Translations under genes and position numbers: made by a program
Shown: positions 1-8,297 of the stretch, one piece after another
Layout: every line of letters begins with the position of its first letter
How positions within the stretch are numbered: the first letter of the stretch is position 1
The notes under the pieces: model-generated
The model's input: the letters and a program-made list of their open reading frames with translations, nothing else
The model's database searches: none
Told to the model about the DNA's origin: nothing
From: Actinoplanes sp. TFC3
GTDB taxonomy: Bacteria; Actinomycetota; Actinomycetes; Mycobacteriales; Micromonosporaceae
DNA: 42,037 nucleotides
Direction of reading: 5' to 3'
Assembly: GCF_001553785.1 (NCBI RefSeq)
Contig: NZ_LOJP01000003.1
Coordinates: forward strand, 1 to 42,037

Positions 1-709
1 TGTCCTCGGCCGCCTCCCCCCCCGGGGGGGTGAGGACGGTCGGTTCTCACCGCGTGCGGCCCGTGTCCATGGACCGTCCCCCCCGTCGGGCCCCGCCGAT
101 GAAGCCATCGGCGGGCAGGCCGGCGACGTGCCGGATCGCCGGGTGGAAGCGGGTCTGCAGGCCTACCGCGCCGCGCACGCCGGCCCGGTCGAACCCTCCG
201 TCGACGAAATGCAGGAGTTCAGTTGCTCCGGGTCATCCGATCCGTAACCCGCTTACCGGGCGCCCGGAAGGGGTTCTGGACATCACCTCCCTATCCACCG
301 ACGCGAACCCGCTGCTGCGCCCCGATGGTCGAGCACGCCGTCCGAAATATCGAGAACGGGCTCCACAATCGACGGATGTACGACTCATGTCGGCGTATCA
401 ACAGGCGGCACCCCACACCAGGGCCTGATCTGCGCCGCGGCGTGTAGCCACCGTCGGTGGAGTGAGTGGATCGCGGCCGGCAACACCAGCCGCCGGGATC
501 AAGACCACAAGCCAAGCTCGACATAGTCGCAAGGGCCGCCTGGTGCGCGAGCGTGGAGAAGGGCGGCAGACCAAAGACCAGCCCCCGGAAGACTGCCCGG
601 TCGCAGATGTGGATCTTAGTTACAGCGCCAATGCTGCGACCCCCGGCTTCGACCTGCGGGCAGCAGACCAGCATGGCGGCGGAGGCTGGCGCTCACCCGA
701 CAGTAAGCC
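1..709. other. No intact gene; possible decayed coding on minus strand
   Basis: I see no intact gene here. On the minus strand between about 300 and 55 there is a stretch that reads like ordinary protein (residues LLHFVDGGFDRAG, then GLQTRFHPAIRHVAGLPADG) and ends at a TGA near 45. It has no start, and the upstream part continues only after a frame change near 225. This suggests a broken gene end of unknown family. The remaining open frames are arginine/proline-rich and look like antisense shadows. Confidence 0.3.
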
Positions 710-1306
710 TCAGCGCTCGGACTGCGGCGCGTTGGGTGGTGTCCAACCGTACTTGAGGATGTTGAAGATTGTTTCGATCGCGGCCGGGTGGTCTGCCGTG
801 TCCTGGATGAGGGCAGGGATCTCGAGAACGAATCGGGCCAGCGCCCGGCAGGCCAGGTCGTTGCGGTCGGCGCCGATCTCGTCGGCGATGACCGCGCTCA
901 GGGTGTCGGTGTGCCGGGTCCACATACGCTCGGCGTAGGCGCGTAGCACCGGCGTTGACTTGACCAACTCGTTGAATTCTGCGACTTGAGGATGTGCTAC
1001 CACGGTTCCGTAGGACTCAAGGACATGGCGGCGCAGCGCCTCGACGATGCCCTCGCCCTCGTTACGTTGCCGCACCGCGGTGATCAGGTGCGCCTCGTTG
1101 GCCTGGTCCTGATCGAAGACGAGCGCTTCCTTGCCGGTGAAGTGCTTGAACAGGGTTGTGATGGATACGTCGGCTGCATCGGCGATGTCACGGAGGCTCA
1201 CCTGGTCGTAGCCGTGCTCCAGAAAGAGGCGCAGCGCCGCGTCCGCGATGGCCTGCCGGGTCGCGGCCTTCTTGCGCTCCCGGCGGCCCACGGGTGCCTG
1301 TGTCAT
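710..1306 (-). CDS. TetR-family transcriptional regulator
   Basis: A 198-residue DNA-binding repressor of the TetR family. The N-terminal helix-turn-helix is clear: about residues 8-55 contain RERKKAATRQAIADAA, FLEHGYDQVSLRDIA and ADVSITTLFKHFTGKEAL, matching the TetR_N pattern. The C-terminal half, about 60-190, is the variable helical ligand-binding part. I chose the ATG at 1306 because it puts MTQAPVGRRERKK directly before the HTH; a longer open frame upstream has no family features. The gene is divergent from the flavin monooxygenase at 1699, with an efflux-pump remnant between them. This is the usual layout of a drug-responsive regulator controlling its neighbours. The ligand is unknown. 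Confidence 0.88.
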   Translation of the reverse strand: MTQAPVGRRERKKAATRQAIADAALRLFLEHGYDQVSLRDIADAADVSITTLFKHFTGKEALVFDQDQANEAHLITAVRQRNEGEGIVEALRRHVLESYGTVVAHPQVAEFNELVKSTPVLRAYAERMWTRHTDTLSAVIADEIGADRNDLACRALARFVLEIPALIQDTADHPAAIETIFNILKYGWTPPNAPQSER

Positions 1307-1449
1307 GACTTGACTATAGCGAGCAGCGGTGTCATCGAACACTAAGTTGAACGATTGCACTTTTTTAAGGGTTCTGCTTTGCTGAGGGGGCAGGACGGGA
1401 AGCCGTTCCTCGCTATGTTGAGGAGGTGCGCCTTGAGCAGCGGATACGC

Positions 1450-1670
1450 TCCGGTGGACGTGGCTGGGTGTTGCCGGGATCGTGCTCGCGACCCGCACTG
1501 CCACCTATCTTGATGGCGTCGCGACCGGGCTCAGGCTCATGTTCCTCGCCGCCCTCGCTGCCTGCGTGGCCGCTCCGATAGCCGCCTTGTTCATCAAGGA
1601 AGTCCCGCTGCGCGGCGCGGTCCAGAGCAATTCGACCATCGTCGAACTGTTTGCTGCGCTCTCCACATGA
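1450..1670 (+). pseudogene. C-terminal remnant of an MFS (DHA2-like) efflux transporter
   Basis: About 70 codons in one frame read VAGIVLATRT, then LRLMFLAALAACVAAPIAAL, then FIKEVPLRG, and stop at 1670. The hydrophobic last helix followed by F-I-K/R-E-V-P-L-R-G is the standard end of DHA2-type drug exporters of the major facilitator superfamily. No start codon or earlier membrane segments exist, since the TetR gene lies immediately upstream in the other direction. This is therefore the tail of a deleted exporter that probably once stood between the regulator and the monooxygenase. The family assignment rests on this tail motif only. Confidence 0.6.
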
Positions 1671-1698
1671 CCATCGCAACGACACGAAGGACACGACC

Positions 1699-2844
1699 AT
1701 GACCTCACCCGCACCCACCGCAGCCAGAATCAGCATCATTGGCGCCGGGCCCGGCGGGCTCACCTGCGCGCGGATCTTGCAGCGGCACGGCATCGCCGTC
1801 ACAGTTTTCGACCGCGATCCCGACCGCGCCGCCCGCGATCAGGGCGGCGCCCTCGACCTGCACGCCGACAACGGGCAGATCGCGCTGCGCGAGGCCGGCC
1901 TGCTCGAAGACTTCTTCCGGCTGTCACGCCCAGAGGGCCAAGAAACACGCTTCCTGGACACCGCTGGCGAGATGCGCGCACACCTGATTCCGGACGAGGG
2001 CGACTTGTTCAAACCGGAGATCGACCGCGGCCAGCTACGCGACCTCCTGCTCGACTCCCTGCTTCCGGGCACCGTCCAGTGGGGCCGCGCCTTGACGACC
2101 GTCAGCGGACCCGCAGACGGGCCGCGCACCTTGCACTTCGCGGATGGCACCACCACTGAAACCGATCTGGTCGTCGGCGCCGACGGCGCGTTCTCCCGCG
2201 TGCGCCAGACAATCTCACCGGCCGTTCCGCAATACACCGGCGTCAGTTTTACCGAGGCCTGGTTCCACGACGTGGAAAACCAGCACACCGACCTGTCCGC
2301 TCTGGTAGGGCAGGGTAGCGCCGCCAGCGCCGACGGCCAGCGCGGACTTTGGGCTCAGCGCAACAGCGGCGGCCACATCCGCGTCTACATCATCCGCAAG
2401 GTCCCCGTCGACTGGATCACCGCTGCGGGACTGCGTCCGGACGACACGGCAGGCATCCGGGAACACCTGCTCAGGGAGTACGGAGCCTGGTCACCTGGCA
2501 TGCGACAAATGATTGCCGACAACGACGGCCTTTACGTCGACCGCCCGATCTTCGCGCTGCCCGTCCCGCACACCTGGGACCATGATCCCACCGTGACGCT
2601 GCTCGGCGACGCAGCCCACCTGATGCCGCCGCTTGGCGTCGGCGTCAACCTCGCGATACTCGATGCCAGTGAGCTCGCCCTTGCCCTCGCTGGCTGCGCC
2701 ACCGTCGAAGAGGCCGTGCACGCCTACGAAGCCACCATGCTGCCTCGTTCCACCGAAACAGCGAAAATGCTCGAAGGTCGCGCAGAAGACCTGCTCTCCG
2801 ACGAATTGCCGCCCGACTTCGGCGGCGACGACACCCAGCCGTAA
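1699..2844 (+). CDS. FAD-dependent aromatic/tetracycline-type monooxygenase
   Basis: A 381-residue group A flavoprotein monooxygenase, which uses NAD(P)H and O2 to hydroxylate a substrate in the cytoplasm. The N-terminal FAD motif GAGPGGLTCARIL (about residues 12-24) is followed by an acidic FDRDPD; the middle has DLVVGADGAFSRVR, the DG motif of this class; the C-terminal part has LLGDAAHLMPPLGVGVN, the GD motif. Length and motifs fit the TetX/p-hydroxybenzoate hydroxylase superfamily. The ATG at 1699 has a purine-rich GAAGGA about 10 nt upstream and places the FAD motif at the expected distance. With the divergent TetR gene it may inactivate a xenobiotic. Substrate cannot be read from sequence, and tetracycline resistance is not implied. 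Confidence 0.87.
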   Translation: MTSPAPTAARISIIGAGPGGLTCARILQRHGIAVTVFDRDPDRAARDQGGALDLHADNGQIALREAGLLEDFFRLSRPEGQETRFLDTAGEMRAHLIPDEGDLFKPEIDRGQLRDLLLDSLLPGTVQWGRALTTVSGPADGPRTLHFADGTTTETDLVVGADGAFSRVRQTISPAVPQYTGVSFTEAWFHDVENQHTDLSALVGQGSAASADGQRGLWAQRNSGGHIRVYIIRKVPVDWITAAGLRPDDTAGIREHLLREYGAWSPGMRQMIADNDGLYVDRPIFALPVPHTWDHDPTVTLLGDAAHLMPPLGVGVNLAILDASELALALAGCATVEEAVHAYEATMLPRSTETAKMLEGRAEDLLSDELPPDFGGDDTQP

Positions 2845-3562
2845 CCCTTCAACAACGGCGTCAGGCAACGCACCCGCAACGCCAGGGTCTGCGCACGAAC
2901 GCTGTTCTCGTCCCGGCACACCGGGCTGAGATCCGGCGGGACGGGCACCGTGAGTAAGAACATCGAACGCTGCGAGTCCACGGAAGAAGATCGAGGGTGA
3001 CGGCCGCGGCGGTCGCCTGGGCAGGCCGCCGCGGCGATGGCCGGCCAGACCAAGACCCGCGGGCTGAAGCTGACCGGCCCGAACGGGCTGTTGAACTTCT
3101 TCAACAAGCATGTCCTCGAGACCGCGCTGAAGGAAGAAATAGCCGAGCACTTGGCCACGAGAAGAGCCAGGCCGTTCCGGAACGCGGTTCGATCACCTTC
3201 CGGAACGGCAGCCGGGGCGCAAAAGCGGCCGGGCTCGGGGCCAGCCGGCGCATCGCCGACGACCAGGAGGTGGCTGAGGCGAGCGACCAGGCCGGCTGGG
3301 TGGCCGACACTTTCGCGGCCCTGGCGCGGTAAGCGGAACCAGGCCAACACACAGTGCCGGCATGCTGGACCGGCGTGGTACGGCATCCTTCTGGCAGCCA
3401 GCGCCATGGGCGCCCTAGCGGCGCTGGCATCGCACAGGTCTCCGGCAACTTCCGTATCGCGCCAGCGGGGGCACAGAAATCGGTGTGTTCTAACGAGGGA
3501 AGATACAAGGCTGTGCGGATCGCCCTACCTGCGCGCTTCCGAGCCGGCGCATCAGAAGCTCC
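2845..3562. other. Gene-poor stretch with transposase debris
   Basis: Apart from the IS256-like remnant described separately, this stretch has no supported gene. A GC-rich inverted repeat (GCCAGCGCC at 3397-3405 with GGCGCTGGC at 3420-3428) could fold into a stem between the remnant and the convergent gene end at 3563, but it has no T-tract. It may simply be composition. Confidence 0.4.
3037..3332 (+). pseudogene. IS256-family (mutator) transposase N-terminal remnant
   Basis: From the ATG at 3037 the first 40 residues read LKLTGPNGLLNFFNKHVLET and ALKEEIAEHL, the typical N-terminus of IS256/mutator transposases (LTGPxGLL...VLETALxEEMTEHLGY). The similarity then moves into another frame (GHEKSQAVPER, ITFRNGSR), where the family normally has GHEK...NIRNGTRSK. 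So a frameshift lies near 3155 and the catalytic DDE region is absent. The piece is a dead fragment of an insertion sequence. No terminal repeats were recognised. Confidence 0.65.
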
Positions 3563-4435
3563 TCAGCTACCCGGCTGACGGGCTGCGGCGCCCGGATCGG
3601 TGCTCTGCTCAAGGGCTGTCCACCACTCCTCCAGCTCATCGACCCGGCTTTGGAGTGCGGCGTTCGCCGCCCGGGCCGTCGCCAGTTCCTCGGTCAGCGC
3701 ACCGATCGGCCCGGAGGCGGTCAGGGCGTCGAGCCAGCCCGCAACCAGCCGATCCTCAGCGGCGACCCGGCGGAGCGCGGAGGCGACCACCTCCGGTGAC
3801 AACTCAGCCACGAACTCTCTCGGGAGCGTGAGCAGGCGAGCGACCTCGCCGAGGCTCCGCGCGGCGCTCATCTGGCGCCGAAGGCGCTCGGCGGACGGCA
3901 CCGCCGGTTCGGTCGTTGTCGCAGCCGCGATCGGCTTGCCGGGAGAAGAAGCGGGCTTCGACACAGGCGCGGGCGTAGGTGCCGGCTCCGGGTCAGGCTC
4001 GGCCTCTGACGGGAGTTCGGGAAGGTCGTCCCCCACCCAGGCGTAGGCCAGAGTGTCGCCCTTCTGCCGTCGGACGACATTTGGCCACTTGGGCAGAACC
4101 GCCAGCGCGCGGGGCCCGTGCCGGGCCCAGGTCTCGTTCCGGAGGCCGAGCTCGACCAGACGCTCCCGGATCTCTCGCACCTTCAGCGGAACCGACGACT
4201 CGGCCAACAGGTGGAGAACCACTGCGAGGGGCTCTTGGGCGAAGACGGCGTGGAACAGCCGGGAGTCGGACAGAGCCAGGAAACGCAGCGAACCCCTCGT
4301 CGCGACGTGAACGCCGGCGCCCCGTGGAACAAGCTCTTCCTCACCGGTGTCATCCCACTTGACCTGATAGTTTGTCCCATCATCCGCGAGGATCGAACCG
4401 GCTCGGGTACGGCGTACGCCGAATGAATCGGACAT
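3563..4435 (-). CDS. Hypothetical protein with Tudor-like N-terminus and C-terminal coiled coil
   Basis: A 290-residue protein I do not recognise as a named family. The N-terminus (about 5-40: RTRAGSILADDGTNYQVKW, then DDTGEEELVPRGAG) looks like a small beta-barrel of the DUF1918/Tudor kind. Residues about 45-125 suggest a winged-helix region (VPLKVREIRERLVELGL). A proline/alanine linker of about 40 residues follows, and the last 60 residues (LTEELATARAANAALQSRVD) form a short coiled coil. I prefer the ATG at 4435 (MSDSFGVRR) over one nine codons upstream because the barrel begins there. It could be a nucleic-acid-associated protein; function is not assigned. Confidence 0.6.
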   Translation of the reverse strand: MSDSFGVRRTRAGSILADDGTNYQVKWDDTGEEELVPRGAGVHVATRGSLRFLALSDSRLFHAVFAQEPLAVVLHLLAESSVPLKVREIRERLVELGLRNETWARHGPRALAVLPKWPNVVRRQKGDTLAYAWVGDDLPELPSEAEPDPEPAPTPAPVSKPASSPGKPIAAATTTEPAVPSAERLRRQMSAARSLGEVARLLTLPREFVAELSPEVVASALRRVAAEDRLVAGWLDALTASGPIGALTEELATARAANAALQSRVDELEEWWTALEQSTDPGAAARQPGS

Positions 4436-4790
4436 GCGGACAAGACCCTGATCTGCGCTCACGAATGCGACTGTAATGGTTATCGTCGCGGCCGGGGCGC
4501 CGGCCGGAGCCAGCCCATCCTGGCCAGGCTCATCGGCCGTGTGCGCCCAGCGCCGGCTTGGCGGAACACTCTAAGAGGAGGTGGGGGCGCTTGCCGGCCG
4601 CCCGTACGGACAGATCGGTGCGCTTGTCACTCGGTTCGAGGTCGAGCGTGAACGTGTGCCCGTCCCGGGGCTTCCTGAACGCGCTGCTGGCGCGGATGGG
4701 CATGCAGACCCGCCAGGACGCCCAGCATCGAGAGGCAGTACGAAACGTTCAGCGCTGGACGCGTAGACCCCCAGCCGGCGGCCGGACCTG
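4436..4790. other. Intergenic, nothing recognised
   Basis: I see no gene, RNA or repeat here. Short frames on both strands are compositional. The stretch separates the hypothetical gene from the end of the broken integrase, both on the minus strand. Confidence 0.4.
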
Positions 4791-5639
4791 TTAGACGCGT
4801 TCCCCGATGCCGAGTCGCGCGTGGACTTGCTGGGCTCGTTCCGCGGCCGCGCTTGCACCATAACGGCGCGGCATCTCTTCCGAGGACCACCCCATCAGCA
4901 GCATCGGGTCGCCAGTGTCACCGCCGGCCAGCTTCCAGTCATGGGCGAAGCTGTGCCGCCAGCGCTGTGCGTGGACATGCTCGACCCCCGCTCTGTCCCC
5001 CAGTTCCCGGAGCCAGATCTTGATGCCGTTCGGCCTCAGCGGCCGGGCGCCCTCCACGGCGATCCACAACTGGTCGATGCCAATCAAGCCCGGGCGTCGG
5101 CCGCGGGCACGCACATACCGGCGCAGAGCACCTGCAGTCTTGGCCCCGAACCGCACCTGGCGTTGTTTGCCGCCCTTACCCGTCAGGACGACCGAGTCGG
5201 TATCCAGATCGACGTCAGGCACCAGGAGATCGCCGATCTCAGCCAGACGACCCCCGGTGTTATAGAACATCCGGACCAGCGCCTGATCGCGCAGCCGCAC
5301 GAAGCCGCGCCCCTCACAGACCTCGAGAATGCGTCGCGTCTCCTCATCGCTGAGGACCTCAACAAGCTTGTGCACCGCTGCCGGCCGGGGCACCTGATCC
5401 ATCGGCGACCGCTCAACTTCACCCTCGATGACAAGCCAGCGAAAACCTGCTGCAACGCCTCGTACTTGTTCAACCCGGCCCCCCGCCGAGCACTCCTCGA
5501 TCACCGCCGCTTGAAACGCCGTCACCTGCCTGCTGTCCCACCAGGCTCGGATCGCAAGCGCCGCCTACCTCCGGCATCCGCTCGCCCAGATACTCGGCCA
5601 ACCGCGAAGCAGCGAGCACATAGTTGTACCGAACGGCTG
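4791..5639 (-). pseudogene. Tyrosine recombinase/integrase, frameshifted in the N-terminal domain
   Basis: The catalytic domain is complete: GGRLAEIGDL carries the first arginine, TGKGGKQRQV the lysine, VHAQRWRHSFAHDW the box II arginine, and MGWSSEEMPRRYG the tyrosine nucleophile. The usual box II histidine appears as Q in Q-R-W-R-H. The open frame starts at 5525, but recognisable SAM-like core-binding sequence (RYNYVLAASRLAEYLGERMP) lies just upstream in another frame. It would join after a one-base correction near 5535 (GCAG-GTGACG), and that upstream part itself runs into a TGA near 5640. The gene is therefore very likely inactive. It may mark a once-mobile element; no attachment site is obvious next to it. 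Confidence 0.72.
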
Positions 5640-5687
5640 ATCAAGTACGTCACATGTCATATCGTCACTCCGTTCGAACGGGCGACA

Positions 5688-6059
5688 TCAGAACGCCAGA
5701 TCCTCGGCGTAGTCGGTAAGGGCGATCAGCCGGTCCTCCTCGACGGACGGCATCGCGTAGTGCCGCCTTCTGATAGTGGCAAGGAGATCCGGCGGCAGAG
5801 CGACGTGGTGCCGACGTACGTAATACGACAAATCTTGACGCCAGAGCCAACCGCCGTCCGTCAGGATCGACGATCCGCTGAGGATCTCCTGCTCGGGATC
5901 GAGCACGTCACGCTGGATATCCATCATGTCGATGAGCACGTAGCCGTTGTCGAGGTACTGCGTCACCAGGTCGGCATCCTCGAGCGGCTCCGGCCCGATG
6001 TGGTCGGCGATGCTCTGCGGCGGTTCCGGGTGACGGGTCTGGCCGAGTTCGACGAACAT
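5688..6059 (-). CDS. Small acidic protein, candidate immunity partner of upstream toxin
   Basis: A 123-residue protein if started at the ATG at 6059 (MFVELGQTRHPEPP); a start at 6113 would give 141 residues and overlap the upstream toxin by 37 nt. The preferred start lies 17 nt after the toxin stop. It is rich in D and E (DADLVTQYLDNGYVLIDMMD) with one aromatic cluster (GGWLWRQDLSYYV). There is no signal peptide or membrane segment. I do not recognise a named family. Its position directly behind a WXG-type toxin gene, on the same strand and close spaced, is what suggests an immunity protein; that role is inference. Confidence 0.6.
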   Translation of the reverse strand: MFVELGQTRHPEPPQSIADHIGPEPLEDADLVTQYLDNGYVLIDMMDIQRDVLDPEQEILSGSSILTDGGWLWRQDLSYYVRRHHVALPPDLLATIRRRHYAMPSVEEDRLIALTDYAEDLAF

Positions 6060-6076
6060 TCCAGCGGTGCGCACGG

Positions 6077-7066
6077 TCAGCTCCCTGTATTCCGGGGCCA
6101 GAAGGTAACCCATTTACCTTCGGGGAGATCGGGTCGGTTAGCGATTCTTGGAACGTACTTACCATCACCGCGTGTGGGTACCCCAACCGCCTGCGTCGGG
6201 GCTACTTCAGGTGCGCCAAGAGAGTCGGCTACCTGCTGGCCGGCCGGTACCAGGCCCGGGACGTCCGGATCGGCATCGACCCGGCCGGTGTGGCAGGAGA
6301 TGAGGCGCACCGGCTGCCCAGGAACGTAGGTGGGGTTGTCACGTACGGCCTGCGTGATCTGCTCCGGGTTCGTGTAGTTGTGCGGGTACTTGCCGCCGTC
6401 CTCGCCAACCACACCGGGCCGGAAGGTGCCGTTAGGCTCGCCATGCACTACTACGTCGTGGACACCCGGCTCCGGCTGGACGTGGCCGAGGGTGGCGAGT
6501 TCCTCGATGGCGTACGAAATCAGTCGCGACACCACCGTGGTGATCGCGTCGCGCACCATGATTCGTACCGTGCCGACGAGCATGCCGGCGCCTTCGGTGA
6601 TCAGCGCCATCGTCTCGGACGCCTGGCTGAGCGCTTGGAGATCCGTGGCCCGTCGCGTGGCGTGCGCCCGGTACGCCTCGCCGGCAACGCCCTCCCATCC
6701 GGCCGTGTCCCAGCGGGCCGACTGCGACAACGTGTCGGCCTCACCGGCCAGGCGGTTAGCGATGTTCCGCCAGGTCTGCGCCTGAGCCGTGATCTGGCTC
6801 GGATCGCCGGCCAGCCAGTCCAGCGCCTCGGAGAGTGGTTTGACGTGCTCGATGATCCACGCGACGCCATACTGCAGCAGCGCGCCGACCGGGTCGGAGA
6901 CGAACGCCAGCGCGTCCAACGCACCACCGGCGACGCCGAGCGCGCCATCGACCCACGACCCGCTCTGCACGGCCTGGTAGATCTGCTGAATGTCCTCTAC
7001 CGGAGCGATACCGGCAGCTGCTCCGGGTCCCGCGCTGGACGGAGCCGCCACCAGCGGGTTGGTCAT
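6077..7066 (-). CDS. WXG/LXG-type polymorphic toxin with possible caspase-like C-terminus
   Basis: A 329-residue protein. Residues about 85-195 form the helical WXG100-like part (QITAQAQTWRNIANRL; W-E-G at 124-126; then long helices), the trafficking module of type VII-exported toxins. The C-terminal 130 residues are a separate domain with VVVHGEPNGTF (His208) and RLISCHTGR (Cys258), followed by QQVADSLGAPEVAPTQAVGV. The H...C pair preceding a beta-strand/helix unit recalls C80/CPD-like cysteine peptidase folds found at the ends of polymorphic toxins; this is a fold guess and not a family match. The start overlaps the stop of the preceding gene as ATGA (7063-7066), so it is translationally coupled. 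No signal peptide. Confidence 0.68.
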   Translation of the reverse strand: MTNPLVAAPSSAGPGAAAGIAPVEDIQQIYQAVQSGSWVDGALGVAGGALDALAFVSDPVGALLQYGVAWIIEHVKPLSEALDWLAGDPSQITAQAQTWRNIANRLAGEADTLSQSARWDTAGWEGVAGEAYRAHATRRATDLQALSQASETMALITEGAGMLVGTVRIMVRDAITTVVSRLISYAIEELATLGHVQPEPGVHDVVVHGEPNGTFRPGVVGEDGGKYPHNYTNPEQITQAVRDNPTYVPGQPVRLISCHTGRVDADPDVPGLVPAGQQVADSLGAPEVAPTQAVGVPTRGDGKYVPRIANRPDLPEGKWVTFWPRNTGS

Positions 7067-7358
7067 CGCAACCGCCCACCGCGGGCGACGGCATCGGCCG
7101 CGTTCAGGTCGAGGGAATCGTATTGCTCGGCAGTCGTGCGCAGCTTCTGCGCGGTGTCACGCAAGTCGTCAGCGCTGTCCGCGATCCCCTGAATGAGCGT
7201 GTCCTGCAAAACACCCAGCAAGGGCGAAAGGAAGCTGCAGATCTTGCCGTACGCATCAGCACCGGCCCGTACGGAATGACCAGCGTCGCCGGCCTCTTTG
7301 ACGCCGTCCGCGATTGCGCGGTCAGGTCCTGCGTGAACACGGAGAACTGATCGTTCAT
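7063..7358 (-). pseudogene. Small WXG-like type VII target protein, frameshifted
   Basis: The start at 7358 gives MNDQFSVFTQDLTAQSR, the usual opening of small actinobacterial type VII secretion targets. The frame then degenerates, and normal sequence resumes in another frame: RAIADGVKEAGDAG, AYGKICSFLSPLLGVLQDTL, DSADDLRDTAQKLRTTAEQY, ending GGRLR at a TGA at 7063-7065. The distance from start to stop is 296 nt, not a multiple of three. So an indel, and probably loss of about ten codons, lies near 7315. Start and stop both overlap neighbours by ATGA junctions, marking a former tight operon with the toxin. Confidence 0.68.
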
Positions 7359-7726
7359 GCTGGGCCGTCCGCCTCGTAGCCCTTCAGGACGGCCTTGCCC
7401 GCCTCCGACTCCGCCCCGATCGTGCCGGCGACGGCCTCCTGCACCTTCCCACCCAGCGCCGCCCTGGCCGCCGCAACGGTGGCAAGAATCTCCCGCGCCG
7501 TCCGCGCCGCCGACTGCTGTCAAATGCCATCGTCAAGCCATAGACCGGTAACCTCGCCCGACTGGCCGACCGTCACCTCGACGAGTCCGTCCCGGCTGCG
7601 CGCCGAGGCAGTCATGCCTTCCATCCGGGTGGCAAGCTCCCGGGCCTGCGCCGCACGACGTTCGAAGCCCGCTTGCCAATCGTCGATGGTCTGATCAGCG
7701 TCGTCCCAGCTGATCCGGTCGAACAT
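7355..7726 (-). pseudogene. YbaB/EbfC-family-like gene with an in-frame TGA
   Basis: From ATG 7726 the protein reads MFDRISWDDADQTIDDW, QAGFERRAAQARELATRM, DGLVEVTVGQSGEVTGLWLD and DGI, then a TGA at 7520-7522. The same frame continues past it with QQSAARTAREILATVAAAR, ALGGKVQEAVAGTIGAE and KAVLKGYEADGPA, up to a second TGA at 7355-7357 that overlaps the next ATG. Full length with the stop read through would be 123 residues. TGA is one transition from CGA (Arg), so a simple nonsense mutation explains it. The strand-and-helix layout resembles YbaB-type nucleoid-associated proteins, which often open such WXG toxin operons in Micromonosporaceae. Stop-codon readthrough is possible but has no visible support. 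Confidence 0.7.
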
Positions 7727-7902
7727 GCGGCCTCCCGTCATCGCCCATCGAAGTCGATGACCGAGCATAGTGAGCCCGCTCCATCCCGGAAGACCGGTGG
7801 ACCTGGCAACTCCAGACCATCGATGCAAGCCCGCGAGGGGAACCTTTTCGCCCGCCGGGCGGTGACGGCGGAGGCGCGGCTCGCCAGGTCGCTCGACCGG
7901 CT
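7727..7902. promoter_or_regulatory. Probable promoter region of the minus-strand toxin cassette
   Basis: This 176-nt gap precedes the YbaB-like gene on the minus strand and contains no gene. It should hold the promoter of the toxin cassette, but I cannot point to certain -35/-10 boxes. Confidence 0.25.
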
Positions 7903-8170
7903 TCAAGCCTTCAACAGAGCATCATCCCGTCCGGGAAGGACTGGCGCGAGCACCGGACGCGCCGCGGGCAGACGGCCTCCGGGCGGGCTGGTCCGCCAAC
8001 CGGGCTTGTCGTCGCTGACCAGCTTGGCCATCCATCCCTCATGCTGGATGCAGATGATGTGCTCGCACCGCTCGACGAACCTGTCGTCGGTCTCCTCGTC
8101 GTGGGGTTTTCGAGAGGTAGTCGCCTACCCAACCACGCGGTAACCCGTATTTCTGCAGGTCACCGACCAC
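7903..8170 (-). pseudogene. Short hypothetical protein gene, frameshifted
   Basis: From a GTG at 8170 the frame reads VVGDLQKYGLPRGWVGDYLS. After a run of four A bases (T bases at 8107-8110 on the plus strand) protein-like sequence resumes in another frame: DEETDDRFVERCEHIICIQH, GWMAKLVSDDKPGW, ending at a TGA at 7903. Removing one A joins them as DYLSKPHDEETDDRF. I recognise no family. The start is uncertain because a TAA lies just upstream in the same frame. It lies immediately beside the left end of the IS481 element. Confidence 0.45.
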
Positions 8171-8176
8171 ATTTTA

Positions 8177-8186
8177 TCGGGCTGAC
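8177..8186. repeat. Left copy of IS481 target-site duplication
   Basis: TCGGGCTGAC abuts the left IS481 end and is repeated exactly at 11023-11032. With the adjoining bases (TATCGGGCTGAC against TGTCGGGCTGAC) the match extends to 12 bp with one difference. The sequence belongs to the acceptor end of the tRNA-like fragment. Confidence 0.6.
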
Positions 8187-8297
8187 TGTGTCCTGGCTCA
8201 GCACATCGGAATAGGGTGTCGCGTCATCGGAATGGGTATGTCTCGGGTCATCGGCATGGCGCCGTAGCTGCCCGGCCGGCTGGTTGCAGAGGGCGGC

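Noticed and set aside
3397..3428. Inverted repeat as a transposon end or terminator
   Set aside because: A 9-bp GC-rich stem without T-tract or matching partner elsewhere; chance is likely in this composition.
4821..6329. 502-codon plus-strand open frame
   Set aside because: It is antisense to the integrase, the immunity candidate and the toxin end, which show family motifs on the minus strand.
7520..7522. TGA as a selenocysteine codon
   Set aside because: No SECIS-like hairpin directly downstream is apparent, the family does not use selenocysteine, and CGA to TGA mutation explains it.
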